64,000 nucleotides of DNA from Teretinema zuelzerae. Lineage in GTDB: Bacteria; Spirochaetota; Spirochaetia; Treponematales; Treponemataceae. Under the pieces are notes generated by a model, which had not been told where the DNA came from, did not search any database, and saw only the letters and a program-made list of their open reading frames with translations. Each line of letters opens with the position of its first letter. Positions within the stretch are counted from its first letter, which is position 1. The stretch lies in contig NZ_JAINWA010000001.1 in NCBI RefSeq assembly GCF_021021555.1, forward strand, positions 558,001-622,000, written 5' to 3'. This document shows positions 9,400 through 17,281 of the stretch, one piece after another. A program made the position numbers and the translations under genes.

Positions 9400-11019
9400 T
9401 TGTTACTTGATAAAGAGAAAGGATTCAGATGGTTATTAACCCCGGCACTAAAGCTCGTAGCCATCCTTATTGGGGCCTTACTCTTCGCGGGCTCATTCCC
9501 GAATCCGGTCATCACAGATGGAATACCATTCTTTGCCTGGCTAGCTTTTATTCCTGTTTTCTGGATAACCCGAAATTCTTCACTGGCCGGTTCAGCGTTT
9601 TACGGAATTGCCTATGCGGTGAGCGCATATGGATTGTTCAACTACTGGCTAAGTGTTTTCCATCCCTTGGCGGGCATGATCGTAGGAGGCATCTATGCAA
9701 TATATTTCGCAATTCTATTTCCCTTGCTTACGTTTTCATATCGGCTTTATCCTGACCGCGGGTATGTCCTCCAGTGGATTCTATGGCTCTCGTATGAATA
9801 CTTGCGAACATTAGGATTTCTCGGATATCCCTACGGAATAAGCGGATATACCCAATGGCGGATGATGCAAATTATTCAAATAGCCGATATTACGGGTGTC
9901 TGGGGAATATCCGCGCTCGTGGTTTTTCCTTCAGCCTATATTGCCGCATCTCTGCAAAACGGGTACAAAAATATCGGAAAGTTCGTACTTAAAGAGAAAA
10001 TCATTCTTTTTGCTTGGCTTATAGCGATAGCATGCTCCCTGGTGTATGGCTTGTTCTCGCCCGTCGATTATTCCAAATCGCCCAAAAAAAGAATAACCCT
10101 GGTACAGCATAATAACGATCCATGGCAGGGCGGTATAAATACATATCGCGAGAATTTTTATACTCTGAGACGCTTATCCGATATTGCCCTCGCATCAAAT
10201 AATAAACCTGATCTTGTTGTCTGGTCTGAAACGGCCTTTATTCCCCGCATTTTCTGGCATTCAACCTACCGTGAAGACCCGGAAGCATACCTCCTGGTAA
10301 AAGAATTGCTGGAGTATCTTGCCAAGCAGGACATCCCGTTTGTTATCGGAAATGATGATGGAAGAAAAGAGTCTACTCCCTCGGGGGATTGGGAGCGCGT
10401 GGACTATAACGCCGCACTTCTGTATATACAGGGGCAAGAAAGAGGTCTTTATCGAAAGAGGCATCTCGTTCCATTCACGGAACACTTTCCGTATCAGAAG
10501 CAATTTCCGGCAATCTATAGTGCGCTAAAGGCTGCCGATACACACTTCTGGAAAAAAGGAACAGAACCGACTGTATTCAGACTTCCCGAGTTTACGTTTT
10601 CTACGCCTATTTGTTTCGAGGATTCCTTCGGCTACATTTCCCGCCAATTCGTCGCAAATGGAGCGGATCTGCTTGTCAACCTTACCAATGACGCATGGGC
10701 AAAAAGCTTGTCAGCCCAAAACCAGCATCTCGGGATGGCCATATTCCGAGCCGTGGAAAACCGGCGATCTATGGTCCGCGCGACCGCATCGGGGCAAACA
10801 TGCGCGATTGACCCGAATGGGCGAATCATTGATTTGGGTATTCCATTCAGCGAAACACAAATCACGGTAGAAGTTCCGATCTTCAATCGGAAAAGAACAA
10901 TATACACACGATTTGGTGATTATCTTGGAGGCATTTTCCTTACCGCTGCAGGTCTCGCAATGGTATCCGCGATGAGAAAAAAAATCCACGGCAAATTACA
11001 TCAAAGGGTCAGAACATAA
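9400..11019 (+). CDS. lnt: Apolipoprotein N-acyltransferase
   Basis: The 539-residue protein carries about seven N-terminal membrane helices (residues 1-215) followed by a carbon-nitrogen hydrolase domain. The catalytic triad is visible: Glu in VVWSETAFIP, Lys in RKRHLVPFTEHFP, and Cys in STPICFEDSFG. The late block GADLLVNLTNDAW is also typical. It transfers an acyl chain from a phospholipid to the N-terminal cysteine of lipoproteins at the outer face of the inner membrane. The start is a TTG preceded by a weak purine-rich site (AGGGTGGTG). It is transcribed away from the DUF4105 gene across a 160-bp divergent region in which no confident promoter pair was seen. Confidence 0.94.
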   Translation: MLLDKEKGFRWLLTPALKLVAILIGALLFAGSFPNPVITDGIPFFAWLAFIPVFWITRNSSLAGSAFYGIAYAVSAYGLFNYWLSVFHPLAGMIVGGIYAIYFAILFPLLTFSYRLYPDRGYVLQWILWLSYEYLRTLGFLGYPYGISGYTQWRMMQIIQIADITGVWGISALVVFPSAYIAASLQNGYKNIGKFVLKEKIILFAWLIAIACSLVYGLFSPVDYSKSPKKRITLVQHNNDPWQGGINTYRENFYTLRRLSDIALASNNKPDLVVWSETAFIPRIFWHSTYREDPEAYLLVKELLEYLAKQDIPFVIGNDDGRKESTPSGDWERVDYNAALLYIQGQERGLYRKRHLVPFTEHFPYQKQFPAIYSALKAADTHFWKKGTEPTVFRLPEFTFSTPICFEDSFGYISRQFVANGADLLVNLTNDAWAKSLSAQNQHLGMAIFRAVENRRSMVRATASGQTCAIDPNGRIIDLGIPFSETQITVEVPIFNRKRTIYTRFGDYLGGIFLTAAGLAMVSAMRKKIHGKLHQRVRT

Positions 11020-11034
11020 CTATCATTAAAAGCA

Positions 11035-11436
11035 TCATGACTTTCTGAGCAAAAGGGCCGCGTTATAGTCGGTCATTTTATCAACGACAAGTTTTTTTTC
11101 TTCAACTTCGAGGTTGTTCGACTCAAAAACAAACTTTTGTATCACGTTTTCTGGTATAAGGCCTCCTTCTCCTTCGAGAATTCCCGAACTCATATGGGAA
11201 ACACCCTTCTCAAAATACGTGTCCGAAACTAATCTGTTGCTTCGGTATTGTGGGGTCCAAGTAAATGCCTTTTCTTGAAAATTTCTTGAATAACAAATTT
11301 GAAATCCAATTAAAGCACCTCCTTTTGAAGAATACCAGACTATTAAATCAAAATAAGAGTTGAGATACCATTTTCTATATCCTTCATCATCACGTTGTCT
11401 GACAGTAAGGTTTTCCGTCAATTGTTCATGGTGCAT
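11035..11436 (-). CDS. Conserved hypothetical protein, soluble, 133 residues
   Basis: A strong GGAGG lies upstream of ATG 11436, supporting the start. The product is soluble, with no signal or membrane helix. Its core (FDLIVWYSSKGG, then GFQICYSRNF and FTWTP) resembles a widespread family of short hypothetical proteins that share a 'D-l-x-V-W ... GFQLCY ... T-W' pattern. I know no established function. It lies convergent to lnt, 15 bases away, at the left edge of the phage-derived block; whether it belongs to the chromosome or the prophage is unclear. The 281 bases upstream of it (11437-11717) are AT-rich and hold nothing I can identify. Confidence 0.7.
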   Translation of the reverse strand: MHHEQLTENLTVRQRDDEGYRKWYLNSYFDLIVWYSSKGGALIGFQICYSRNFQEKAFTWTPQYRSNRLVSDTYFEKGVSHMSSGILEGEGGLIPENVIQKFVFESNNLEVEEKKLVVDKMTDYNAALLLRKS

Positions 11437-11717
11437 TCAATAGCCTCCAGAATAAATAAATATCAATAGAAACATTTTCGAATAATCACTGTTTTAGTTG
11501 CACAACCAGAATAATGCAGGAAATAAAACAAATTATATGCACTGCTCTTAATTTAATGGAAATTTAGCTGCGCGCAAATAAAAAAGCATGCCAGAAAACG
11601 TATTCAAATTCTATTTAGTGCCTGTACGGTTTTGAATCATTAAAAAATTGATTATCCTCTTTCTTTAAACCCCGCAAGCATCGTCTCATCGGAGATAATT
11701 ACAGGTTTTTACGAATA

Positions 11718-12131
11718 TTACCCTATTTTATTTGAGTATTTAACTTTAATCAAAAAATTACCCGTTCGGGATTTATTTATTACCTGGATTCTATAGGTAT
11801 TGATTTTTTTTTGATACAACACTTTTTCAAGGCATGCGAAATAACACCAAATCAGGTCTAGTTCCGCTAGTTTTATGGTAATTTTCATCGAATAGATGAC
11901 GTTTTTTATTATTCTGTCTTTCTCGGTAAGGCTGGCATCTTCGAAATCTAGGAAAGCATGGGGAAGACCACTTCCCGGAGGAAGTTTCTCGGGGGAACCG
12001 ACATACCGGAATGGAGGGAGATGTCTTCCGTCATCTGATTGTTCCTCTATTTCAAGGAGAACCTTCGGAAGCTCGTTCATGAGAAGGTCTGTTATGTCTT
12101 CAAGTAGTTTTTCTTCCGGTATTTCTATCAT
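11718..12131 (-). CDS. Phage-associated hypothetical protein, downstream of the connector gene
   Basis: The ATG at 12129-12131 shares its A with the TGA stop of the preceding connector gene (TGATG), so translation is probably coupled. The product has 137 residues and an acidic N-terminal half (LLEDITDLLMNELPKVLLEI). The position just after a gp6-like connector is where HK97-type phages encode head-closure or neck proteins, but I cannot confirm this from sequence. The last 50 residues and the flanking DNA are much more AT-rich than the rest of the module. The head operon simply stops here: no tail gene follows. Confidence 0.55.
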   Translation of the reverse strand: MIEIPEEKLLEDITDLLMNELPKVLLEIEEQSDDGRHLPPFRYVGSPEKLPPGSGLPHAFLDFEDASLTEKDRIIKNVIYSMKITIKLAELDLIWCYFACLEKVLYQKKINTYRIQVINKSRTGNFLIKVKYSNKIG

Positions 12132-12643
12132 CAAAGGTTCAATTTCCGGTAAGCATCGATGTCCCTCAGCCGACTCTGGCTGTCCGGTATATCTTTATCC
12201 GTCCCACTCAAGGCTTCAAGGCGGTCACGTATCAGATCCAGGAGGCATGCCTTTATCAGTGCGGGCAGTTCACTCAGTTCATATCCATACCGGTAAGTAA
12301 ACCTGATCATCCGGTCTGTTTCTCCTTGTATCCGGTATATCCGGTTACCATGCGCGTCGGGGCACTGGAAATCCCGGATGGCGCTTTCTGCGGTCAGTTG
12401 TAGTGAACTTCCGGTAGTGTCGTCCACAATTTCGATAATCTCCCGCACTGGGTACTGTTCGGGGTAAAATTCGCACCTCTCTGTCATTTGTTTCTCGGTT
12501 GTCGTTCCAGTCAGAAGATTTCTGTCAAGATACAAGCAAATCTCTTCAGATACTGCACTCAGGAAGAGGCGGTTTCGCTTTTCGTCGCGAGCGTCGAGTT
12601 CCAGAAGTTCGGCGACATCCTCAAATCTCATCAGATCCTGCAT
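12131..12643 (-). CDS. Phage head-tail connector (gp6-like adaptor)
   Basis: I chose ATG 12643 because GGAGG lies six bases upstream. The frame is open further upstream, but that part is antisense to the neighbouring structural gene. The 170-residue product begins MQDLMRFEDVAELLELD and has a conserved-looking helical region (FLSAVSEEICLYLDRNLL). A beta-rich middle (RCEFYPEQYPVREIIEI, then YRIQGETDRMIRFTYRYGY) and a C-terminal helix (ALIKACLLDLIRDRLEAL) follow. That architecture matches HK97 gp6-type connector proteins that sit below the portal. Gene order (capsid, structural protein, connector) fits as well. Confidence 0.68.
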   Translation of the reverse strand: MQDLMRFEDVAELLELDARDEKRNRLFLSAVSEEICLYLDRNLLTGTTTEKQMTERCEFYPEQYPVREIIEIVDDTTGSSLQLTAESAIRDFQCPDAHGNRIYRIQGETDRMIRFTYRYGYELSELPALIKACLLDLIRDRLEALSGTDKDIPDSQSRLRDIDAYRKLNL

Positions 12644-12664
12644 AGAGCCTCCATTTGACAAAAT

Positions 12665-12693
12665 GGGGAAGAGGCATTCCTGCGCTCTTCCCC
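12665..12693 (-). terminator. Nine-base-pair hairpin between capsid-module genes
   Basis: GGGGAAGAG (12665-12673) pairs perfectly with CTCTTCCCC (12685-12693) around an 11-base loop, in the 71-bp gap between the structural-protein gene and the connector gene. No T-run follows on the minus strand, so it may be an RNA-stability or attenuation hairpin rather than a full terminator. Such a hairpin after the capsid genes would lower expression of the downstream connector relative to capsid. Confidence 0.45.
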
Positions 12694-12714
12694 TCGTTAG
12701 TTCTTCTGTATGCC

Positions 12715-13275
12715 TTACACCCCGATGTATGCCACTGTTCCGCCCTCGATCACACATGCACCGTCGGTGTTCCTGATGTACAGTACCACCGGCCATCCGA
12801 TCTCCTTTCCCGCCGTGAATCCCGGGCATTCCGCCTGCAGTATCGTCACGGCGCTTGCCGTAAGCGGTATCTCGGCGGTGCTTTCGGAGCTTGTATTGCC
12901 CATCAGGTAGAGCGTTACATTCGTTTGGGGGGCTATGCTTGTCCCGAGGGTCAGGTTCTCGCCGGTCTGGGCGCTGATCACCGTCGCCTTCGTTTCACCC
13001 GAAGGGAAGCGAAGCACTACCTGCCGACCGGTGACGGTCGCCGGGATTCCAGGAACGGCAATCACCGATCCTGCGGCAAGCAAGCTGAACTTGTACACGC
13101 CTTCGGTCTGCAGCACTTCAAGGTTTCCGCCCGGCGCCCCGGTCCGGCACCGGAGGTACGGGATGGTCACCCTCTGGTCCATCTGAGGAATTGCTGCATA
13201 GACGACTGCGACTCCCGCAGCTCCTTTCCGGGTAGGTATAGAGCCTGTCTTCATCAGGTTTGCGTTGTATCCCAT
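12715..13275 (-). CDS. Phage virion structural protein (possible capsid decoration protein)
   Basis: The 186-residue product starts 3 bases after the major capsid stop, with AAGG just upstream. It is rich in Gly, Thr, Val and Ala and predicted all-beta, with no signal or membrane segment (for example GIPATVTGRQVVLRFPSGE). Directly downstream of the capsid gene, HK97-like phages often carry head-decoration or fibre proteins, so that role is inferred from position and composition. I do not recognise a named family. Confidence 0.55.
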   Translation of the reverse strand: MGYNANLMKTGSIPTRKGAAGVAVVYAAIPQMDQRVTIPYLRCRTGAPGGNLEVLQTEGVYKFSLLAAGSVIAVPGIPATVTGRQVVLRFPSGETKATVISAQTGENLTLGTSIAPQTNVTLYLMGNTSSESTAEIPLTASAVTILQAECPGFTAGKEIGWPVVLYIRNTDGACVIEGGTVAYIGV

Positions 13276-13278
13276 ACC

Positions 13279-14592
13279 TTACGCTCCCGTCTTCAGAAGG
13301 ACCATGTTGCCCTTGGCTCTGGTCACGAGGAAGCCGTCGCGCTTCCGGAACCGCAAGAAAAGCTCGCCGTATTCGAGGGCTTCGGTCGTCGCGTCGAAGC
13401 GTTTTATCTCGACGCCCTTCCTGTTTCCGTGGATGATGCGCTTCGGGTTCATGAAGATCGCGAAGGAGCTGTTCGTCACGATGTCGCCCATCTGGGGGAG
13501 GATATGGCTTTCGGTATAGGCATAGCCGTCAACCGTGCCGGGCTTCCCGTCCGTCGGGCCGCGCCAGACCGGGCGGCCGTTCGCATCGACGATACCGGTC
13601 ACATGCGCCAGAACCGATTCATGGAAGAACCACCGGCAGTCTTTCCGCTCTTCCGCCGGAACCATCAGCACCGCCTCGCGGAGGTCCTTGTACGTCAGGG
13701 CTGCAGCCGCAGCGCCCGAGATCACCTTCTGCTTGATGTCAGCGGCGTTGAATGCGCCGGTAAAGGGCGCATTGCTGGCAAGGAGACACTGCTTGTCGAA
13801 CTCGAGGGCATAGGTCTCGGTAAACTCGTCCATGAACATGGCGCCGAGATCCACGAAGACGTCCTCCTCGAACTCGTCGTACCAGGGGATGAAGCCGGCA
13901 AGCGTGTATGCTTTCAGTTCTACCCGTGTCGCGCCCTGCGGCTTCGAGCCGTCGATCTTCTGTCCGTATGCGGTGAGCCATTTGAGCTCCACGCCGCCCC
14001 GGTCGCGCTGCGGGAGGAATATGCTCGGGCCCGTCATCGGGCGGTGCTTCACCAAGGGCATCATCACCGACTGTTTTGCGGCATCCTGCATGATGGCATT
14101 CTCGTAAATCGGGTTTATCAAAAACTGCTCGTTCGTCGCCATGTTACCCATCGGCTCGCCGAGGGCTGCTTTGGTGTTCGACAGCTGGAAACCCTTTTCC
14201 GCCGTCCACTGGAAATCTTTCGGGTTGTTCCAGTTGTCGCTTTTCAGGTTCGGCGTGCATTTCAGTTCCCCGAGGGCCTGCATGTTGCCTGTCCAGGCGG
14301 CGGCGATTGCCTTGCCCAGCTGGTATTGCACCTCCTGTCTGGTCAGTTCTTTCGGGTTTGCAGCGCTGCTTTTGAGCATCGTCCGGAATTCTTTCAGCGT
14401 AGCCTTCACGGCTTCGATCTCCGTTCCGGTCGCGCTCTTAACGCTTTCAAGCGTCTTCCCCATCTCGTCGAGAATCCCTTCCTTTTCCTGAAAATAACCG
14501 GCGGCTTCAGCCTCGTTGGTAAAGCCCGTATTTTCCACTCGCTTCATTCCCTTGAGCCTCAATTCAAGGGCCTGAAGCAAATCATCTCCCAT
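13279..14592 (-). CDS. HK97-family phage major capsid protein
   Basis: The start at 14592 is preferred because GGAGG lies five bases before this ATG; an in-frame ATG eight codons further up lacks a site. The product has about 437 residues. An N-terminal helical, charged delta-like domain (about residues 1-120, with KEGILDEMGKTLESV) would be removed by the prohead protease. The HK97-fold body contains NEQFLINPIYENAIM, FIPWYDEFEEDVFVDLGAMFMDEF and a C-terminal LRFRKRDGFLVTRAKGNMVLL. It forms the icosahedral shell. The start overlaps the end of the protease gene by 11 bases. Confidence 0.9.
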   Translation of the reverse strand: MGDDLLQALELRLKGMKRVENTGFTNEAEAAGYFQEKEGILDEMGKTLESVKSATGTEIEAVKATLKEFRTMLKSSAANPKELTRQEVQYQLGKAIAAAWTGNMQALGELKCTPNLKSDNWNNPKDFQWTAEKGFQLSNTKAALGEPMGNMATNEQFLINPIYENAIMQDAAKQSVMMPLVKHRPMTGPSIFLPQRDRGGVELKWLTAYGQKIDGSKPQGATRVELKAYTLAGFIPWYDEFEEDVFVDLGAMFMDEFTETYALEFDKQCLLASNAPFTGAFNAADIKQKVISGAAAAALTYKDLREAVLMVPAEERKDCRWFFHESVLAHVTGIVDANGRPVWRGPTDGKPGTVDGYAYTESHILPQMGDIVTNSSFAIFMNPKRIIHGNRKGVEIKRFDATTEALEYGELFLRFRKRDGFLVTRAKGNMVLLKTGA

Positions 14593-15295
14593 GTATTCCT
14601 CCATATAAGCTGTCATTTGTTAAAGGCCAAAAGCTGGTCTTCCGGTTTGTTCCTGTCCTGTCTTGAAGAGAAAGTCCGGTAGGGTCGGATTCTCCTTGCG
14701 AACTTGTTTGCAGCGAATCCATTTGCAACGCAAACGGATTCGCGGGGACATTGCAGATCGAGAACTCGAGCAGTTCCTGTTTCCTGAATATCACGTCACA
14801 TTTTTCCTCTGGATTGTGCCGGTGGTCGATGAACTCGACTTCAAGGAGGCGCAGGCCTACGCTGCCGGAACGGATGATTCCGTTTTTCACGCGCTCGCCG
14901 ATGCCCCAGCCGAACTCGTCATAAGCCTTGTCGTTGAACCGTATAGTACCTGTCAGGGTGTCCTTTGCCTCCACATCGCTCGCGACGGCTATGGCCGGTA
15001 TGCAGTGGTTATGCGCCCAGAGTACGACCGGGTTCATCAGGTAGTGCTCAAGGTCCCATCCGTTCTGGTCTATCCGCTCGTCGACGCGGTCAGAATCATA
15101 GGTGGAGAATATCCAGTGAAATGTATCCCCTGTATTTCCCGCATGGTCTGCATCCTTCATCAGGATACCGGAACTCACCAGCTCGATTTCTTCCCGCAGT
15201 TTCCCGCCCGTTCCGGTATGTTTTCTTAAAAATTCCATGAGCGACTTGTGTCCTATGCGCTCGTAGCGGTTCATTTCCTTTGTCCGGTAAAACAC
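14582..15295 (-). CDS. HK97-family prohead protease
   Basis: The 237-residue product has the family's beta-barrel core: TYDSDRVDERIDQNGWDL, then PVVLWAHNHC with the likely catalytic His, IIRSGSVGLRLLEV with the likely catalytic Ser, and ELLEFSICNVPANPFAL. The arrangement is the standard portal-protease-capsid order, except that a LuxR-type gene intervenes before the portal. The enzyme would cleave scaffold or delta domains during head maturation. The C-terminal 35 residues are low-complexity and probably disordered. Confidence 0.88.
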   Translation of the reverse strand: MFYRTKEMNRYERIGHKSLMEFLRKHTGTGGKLREEIELVSSGILMKDADHAGNTGDTFHWIFSTYDSDRVDERIDQNGWDLEHYLMNPVVLWAHNHCIPAIAVASDVEAKDTLTGTIRFNDKAYDEFGWGIGERVKNGIIRSGSVGLRLLEVEFIDHRHNPEEKCDVIFRKQELLEFSICNVPANPFALQMDSLQTSSQGESDPTGLSLQDRTGTNRKTSFWPLTNDSLYGGIHGR

Positions 15296-15298
15296 GCT

Positions 15299-15937
15299 CT
15301 ATATTCCTCCCTGAAAATAGTTGTACATAAATGCGGTCTGGAGCATTTCAACCAATGAATTCGCTCCCATCTTGTCCTTTATGCTTTTGCGCATGTTTCC
15401 GACGGTTCCGGTTGTGACATGCATCGTATGTGCGGTACTCTTCACAGATATACCGTTCAGCGTCAGTTCGAGGCATTGTCTCTCTTTTGGGGTCAGATCA
15501 AAGAAATTCTTCTGGTCGGTCGGTTCCTGGTTGTTGAACGCGTCCCGGACATCCTTGGGGTAATACCTGAACTTGTTTCTGACGGCTGAAAGAACATTCT
15601 TGTATTCTGTTTCATTGTCGATATTCGCGTAGAGCACGTCGGCTCCGCTCGAGATAATCTTTTTCCCGGCGCAGGGGTGGATATAATGGGAAGCCATCAC
15701 CACGATCTGGATACCCGGCTGCAGTTTCCTGATTCGGCTGATCTTCGATTCGATATCGAGGCCGATGTACAGGGCACTCAGAAAAATGGAATCGATCATA
15801 TCGTTGTATTGCGCCAGTTCCTCTATGGTGCTGACGCTCTTGCATGCGGGCACTCCATAGATTTCCTGTACAAGCGGTGAAAAGAGCAATATGCCCTTAC
15901 TGCAAAAGCCTACCATCATGACGTTACGGGTATCCAT
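15299..15937 (-). CDS. LuxR/NarL-type DNA-binding regulator inside the capsid operon
   Basis: GAGGAG precedes the ATG. The 212-residue product has a C-terminal LuxR-type helix-turn-helix (about residues 147-205): LTPKERQCLELTLNGISVKS, then MHVTTGTVGNMRKSIKDKMG. The N-terminal 130 residues resemble a degenerate response-regulator receiver: alternating beta strands such as IQIVVMASHYIHP, and IDSIFLSALYIGLD where a phosphoacceptor would be expected, but without a convincing Asp set. It lies 3 bases upstream of the protease start, so it is in the same transcript as the head genes. It may tune phage or host transcription; the target is unknown. Confidence 0.72.
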   Translation of the reverse strand: MDTRNVMMVGFCSKGILLFSPLVQEIYGVPACKSVSTIEELAQYNDMIDSIFLSALYIGLDIESKISRIRKLQPGIQIVVMASHYIHPCAGKKIISSGADVLYANIDNETEYKNVLSAVRNKFRYYPKDVRDAFNNQEPTDQKNFFDLTPKERQCLELTLNGISVKSTAHTMHVTTGTVGNMRKSIKDKMGANSLVEMLQTAFMYNYFQGGI

Positions 15938-15962
15938 TTTAAGCTCCTCTGAAAACGTTTTT

Positions 15963-17159
15963 TTAGAGTTCTTTGGTATTTACCGGAATGACATTTGCGG
16001 GACGATACCAGGTATCGCCCCACACCTTTGGTTCCTTGCCGCGCTCAAGCAAAACATCGTTGACCGTTTTAAGGCCGGCGGTAATTTCCTCAATGTCTCT
16101 TTGGGACTGTGCGTCCTCGCTCTGCTGTAATTCCGGTATTGCGGAAAAATCAAATGTGCCGCGCTCCGCGAGGGCGAAGCGCCTGAAAAACTGCGACTCG
16201 ACAATCTGCTCAAAATTCTTCAGTACCGGTATCAGGGTGTATTTCCAGAAAGCTGCGTGCTGCGACTCGGTGTCGCTTCCAGAAAGGCTCGATTTAACGT
16301 CCTGAATGTTTGCGACCCTCGGCGGGATGCCGTATTTTGCAAGAATTGTGTACAGATTCCATCGTTTGAGATCAAAGAGTTTGAGCACATCGGGGGAGAA
16401 GGTCAGCGGCTTGAATTCCGTGCCCTTGCCGATCACCGCAATCTTTCGGTTCTTTGAACTGGCGCCGTACTTGCGTTCCCATCGGGCCTCGATCAGATCG
16501 GCTTCCTCCTCGCGGATCAGCTGGTCAGTCTTGAGTATCCCTTGCGGAATCGCGTTATGTTTAAGAAGGTCTGTGTTTGATTTGTTTGCCCAGGTATCCT
16601 GATCAAGCTCGTACCGGAGAGATACGAGCGGCGTCACGCCCCGCCAGGGATTCCAGGGATTCCAGTCCCTGAAATGGATTATCTCATCCGGCAGGAGAGG
16701 CACCACATCGCCGTCGCTCCCGTAAAACCACCGGACAACACTTCCGTTCGCGACCTGCATTGTCATGCGCCGCGGATTCAGGACAAAAATACTGTCGGGC
16801 AAACCGCCCGAATAATCATTCCCGAAATACCAGAATGCCTCACCCTCAAGGAACCACCATGCGGCGGTTTCTTTCCATAGATCGAATCGGTTCAGAAAGG
16901 GATTTGGCTCATTGAAAAGGTCGAATACCTTTCCCCCTGTCGCCGCCTGTCCGTTTTTCTTGATGACATACTCGGTCCGTCCGATATTCCTCATCAGGAT
17001 CCCGATAGCGATATTCACCCAGGCATGGGACAAATAATAGTCCTGATTTGCCCCTCTTGAAGCGAATTCCCCGAAGGGATCTTCTTTTGCCATTTGCGCG
17101 GTAAAGGAAAAGCTTTCGATACTTTTTCGTATTCCGGAAACAAGAGAAGACAAACGCAT
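15963..17159 (-). CDS. HK97-family phage portal protein
   Basis: The 398-residue length is typical for the family. Motifs seen are SHAWVNIAIGILMRNIGR, LFNEPNPFLNRFDLWKETA, VVPLLPDEIIHFRDWNPWNPW, TDLLKHNAIPQGILKTD and IPPRVANIQDVKSSLSGSD, all typical of HK97/SPP1-like portals. It forms the dodecameric DNA gate at one capsid vertex and docks the terminase. Its ATG shares an A with the stop of a 37-codon gene upstream (TGATG). Confidence 0.9.
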   Translation of the reverse strand: MRLSSLVSGIRKSIESFSFTAQMAKEDPFGEFASRGANQDYYLSHAWVNIAIGILMRNIGRTEYVIKKNGQAATGGKVFDLFNEPNPFLNRFDLWKETAAWWFLEGEAFWYFGNDYSGGLPDSIFVLNPRRMTMQVANGSVVRWFYGSDGDVVPLLPDEIIHFRDWNPWNPWRGVTPLVSLRYELDQDTWANKSNTDLLKHNAIPQGILKTDQLIREEEADLIEARWERKYGASSKNRKIAVIGKGTEFKPLTFSPDVLKLFDLKRWNLYTILAKYGIPPRVANIQDVKSSLSGSDTESQHAAFWKYTLIPVLKNFEQIVESQFFRRFALAERGTFDFSAIPELQQSEDAQSQRDIEEITAGLKTVNDVLLERGKEPKVWGDTWYRPANVIPVNTKEL

Positions 17160-17272
17160 CAGATTTTCGCGTCCTTCACTACGAAAACAGACGCCTTTGT
17201 CTGTTTTATACCCTTTTGTCCTCCTGTGCTTTTTAGATAATTATTTATCGACATATTAACGCCTCTCGTCAT
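17159..17272 (-). CDS. 37-residue basic peptide gene between terminase and portal
   Basis: ATG at 17272 opens a frame whose TGA overlaps the portal ATG (TGATG), the same coupling seen at two other junctions of this module. The product is small and basic (KGIKQTKASVFVVKDAKI). It has no recognised domain and no ribosome site upstream; the only good GGAGG lies inside the frame. The IS4 copy at 17282-18559 sits 9 bases upstream, so its native leader has been replaced by IS sequence. Confidence 0.42.
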   Translation of the reverse strand: MTRGVNMSINNYLKSTGGQKGIKQTKASVFVVKDAKI

Positions 17273-17281
17273 AAGATTTAT

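Noticed and set aside
12644-12829. 62-residue N-terminal extension of the connector protein
   Set aside because: It overlaps the structural-protein gene in another frame, while a strong GGAGG supports the internal start.
12655-14682. 675-codon plus-strand open frame over the capsid genes
   Set aside because: It is antisense to capsid and connector genes with clear HK97 motifs. It has odd composition and no ribosome site.
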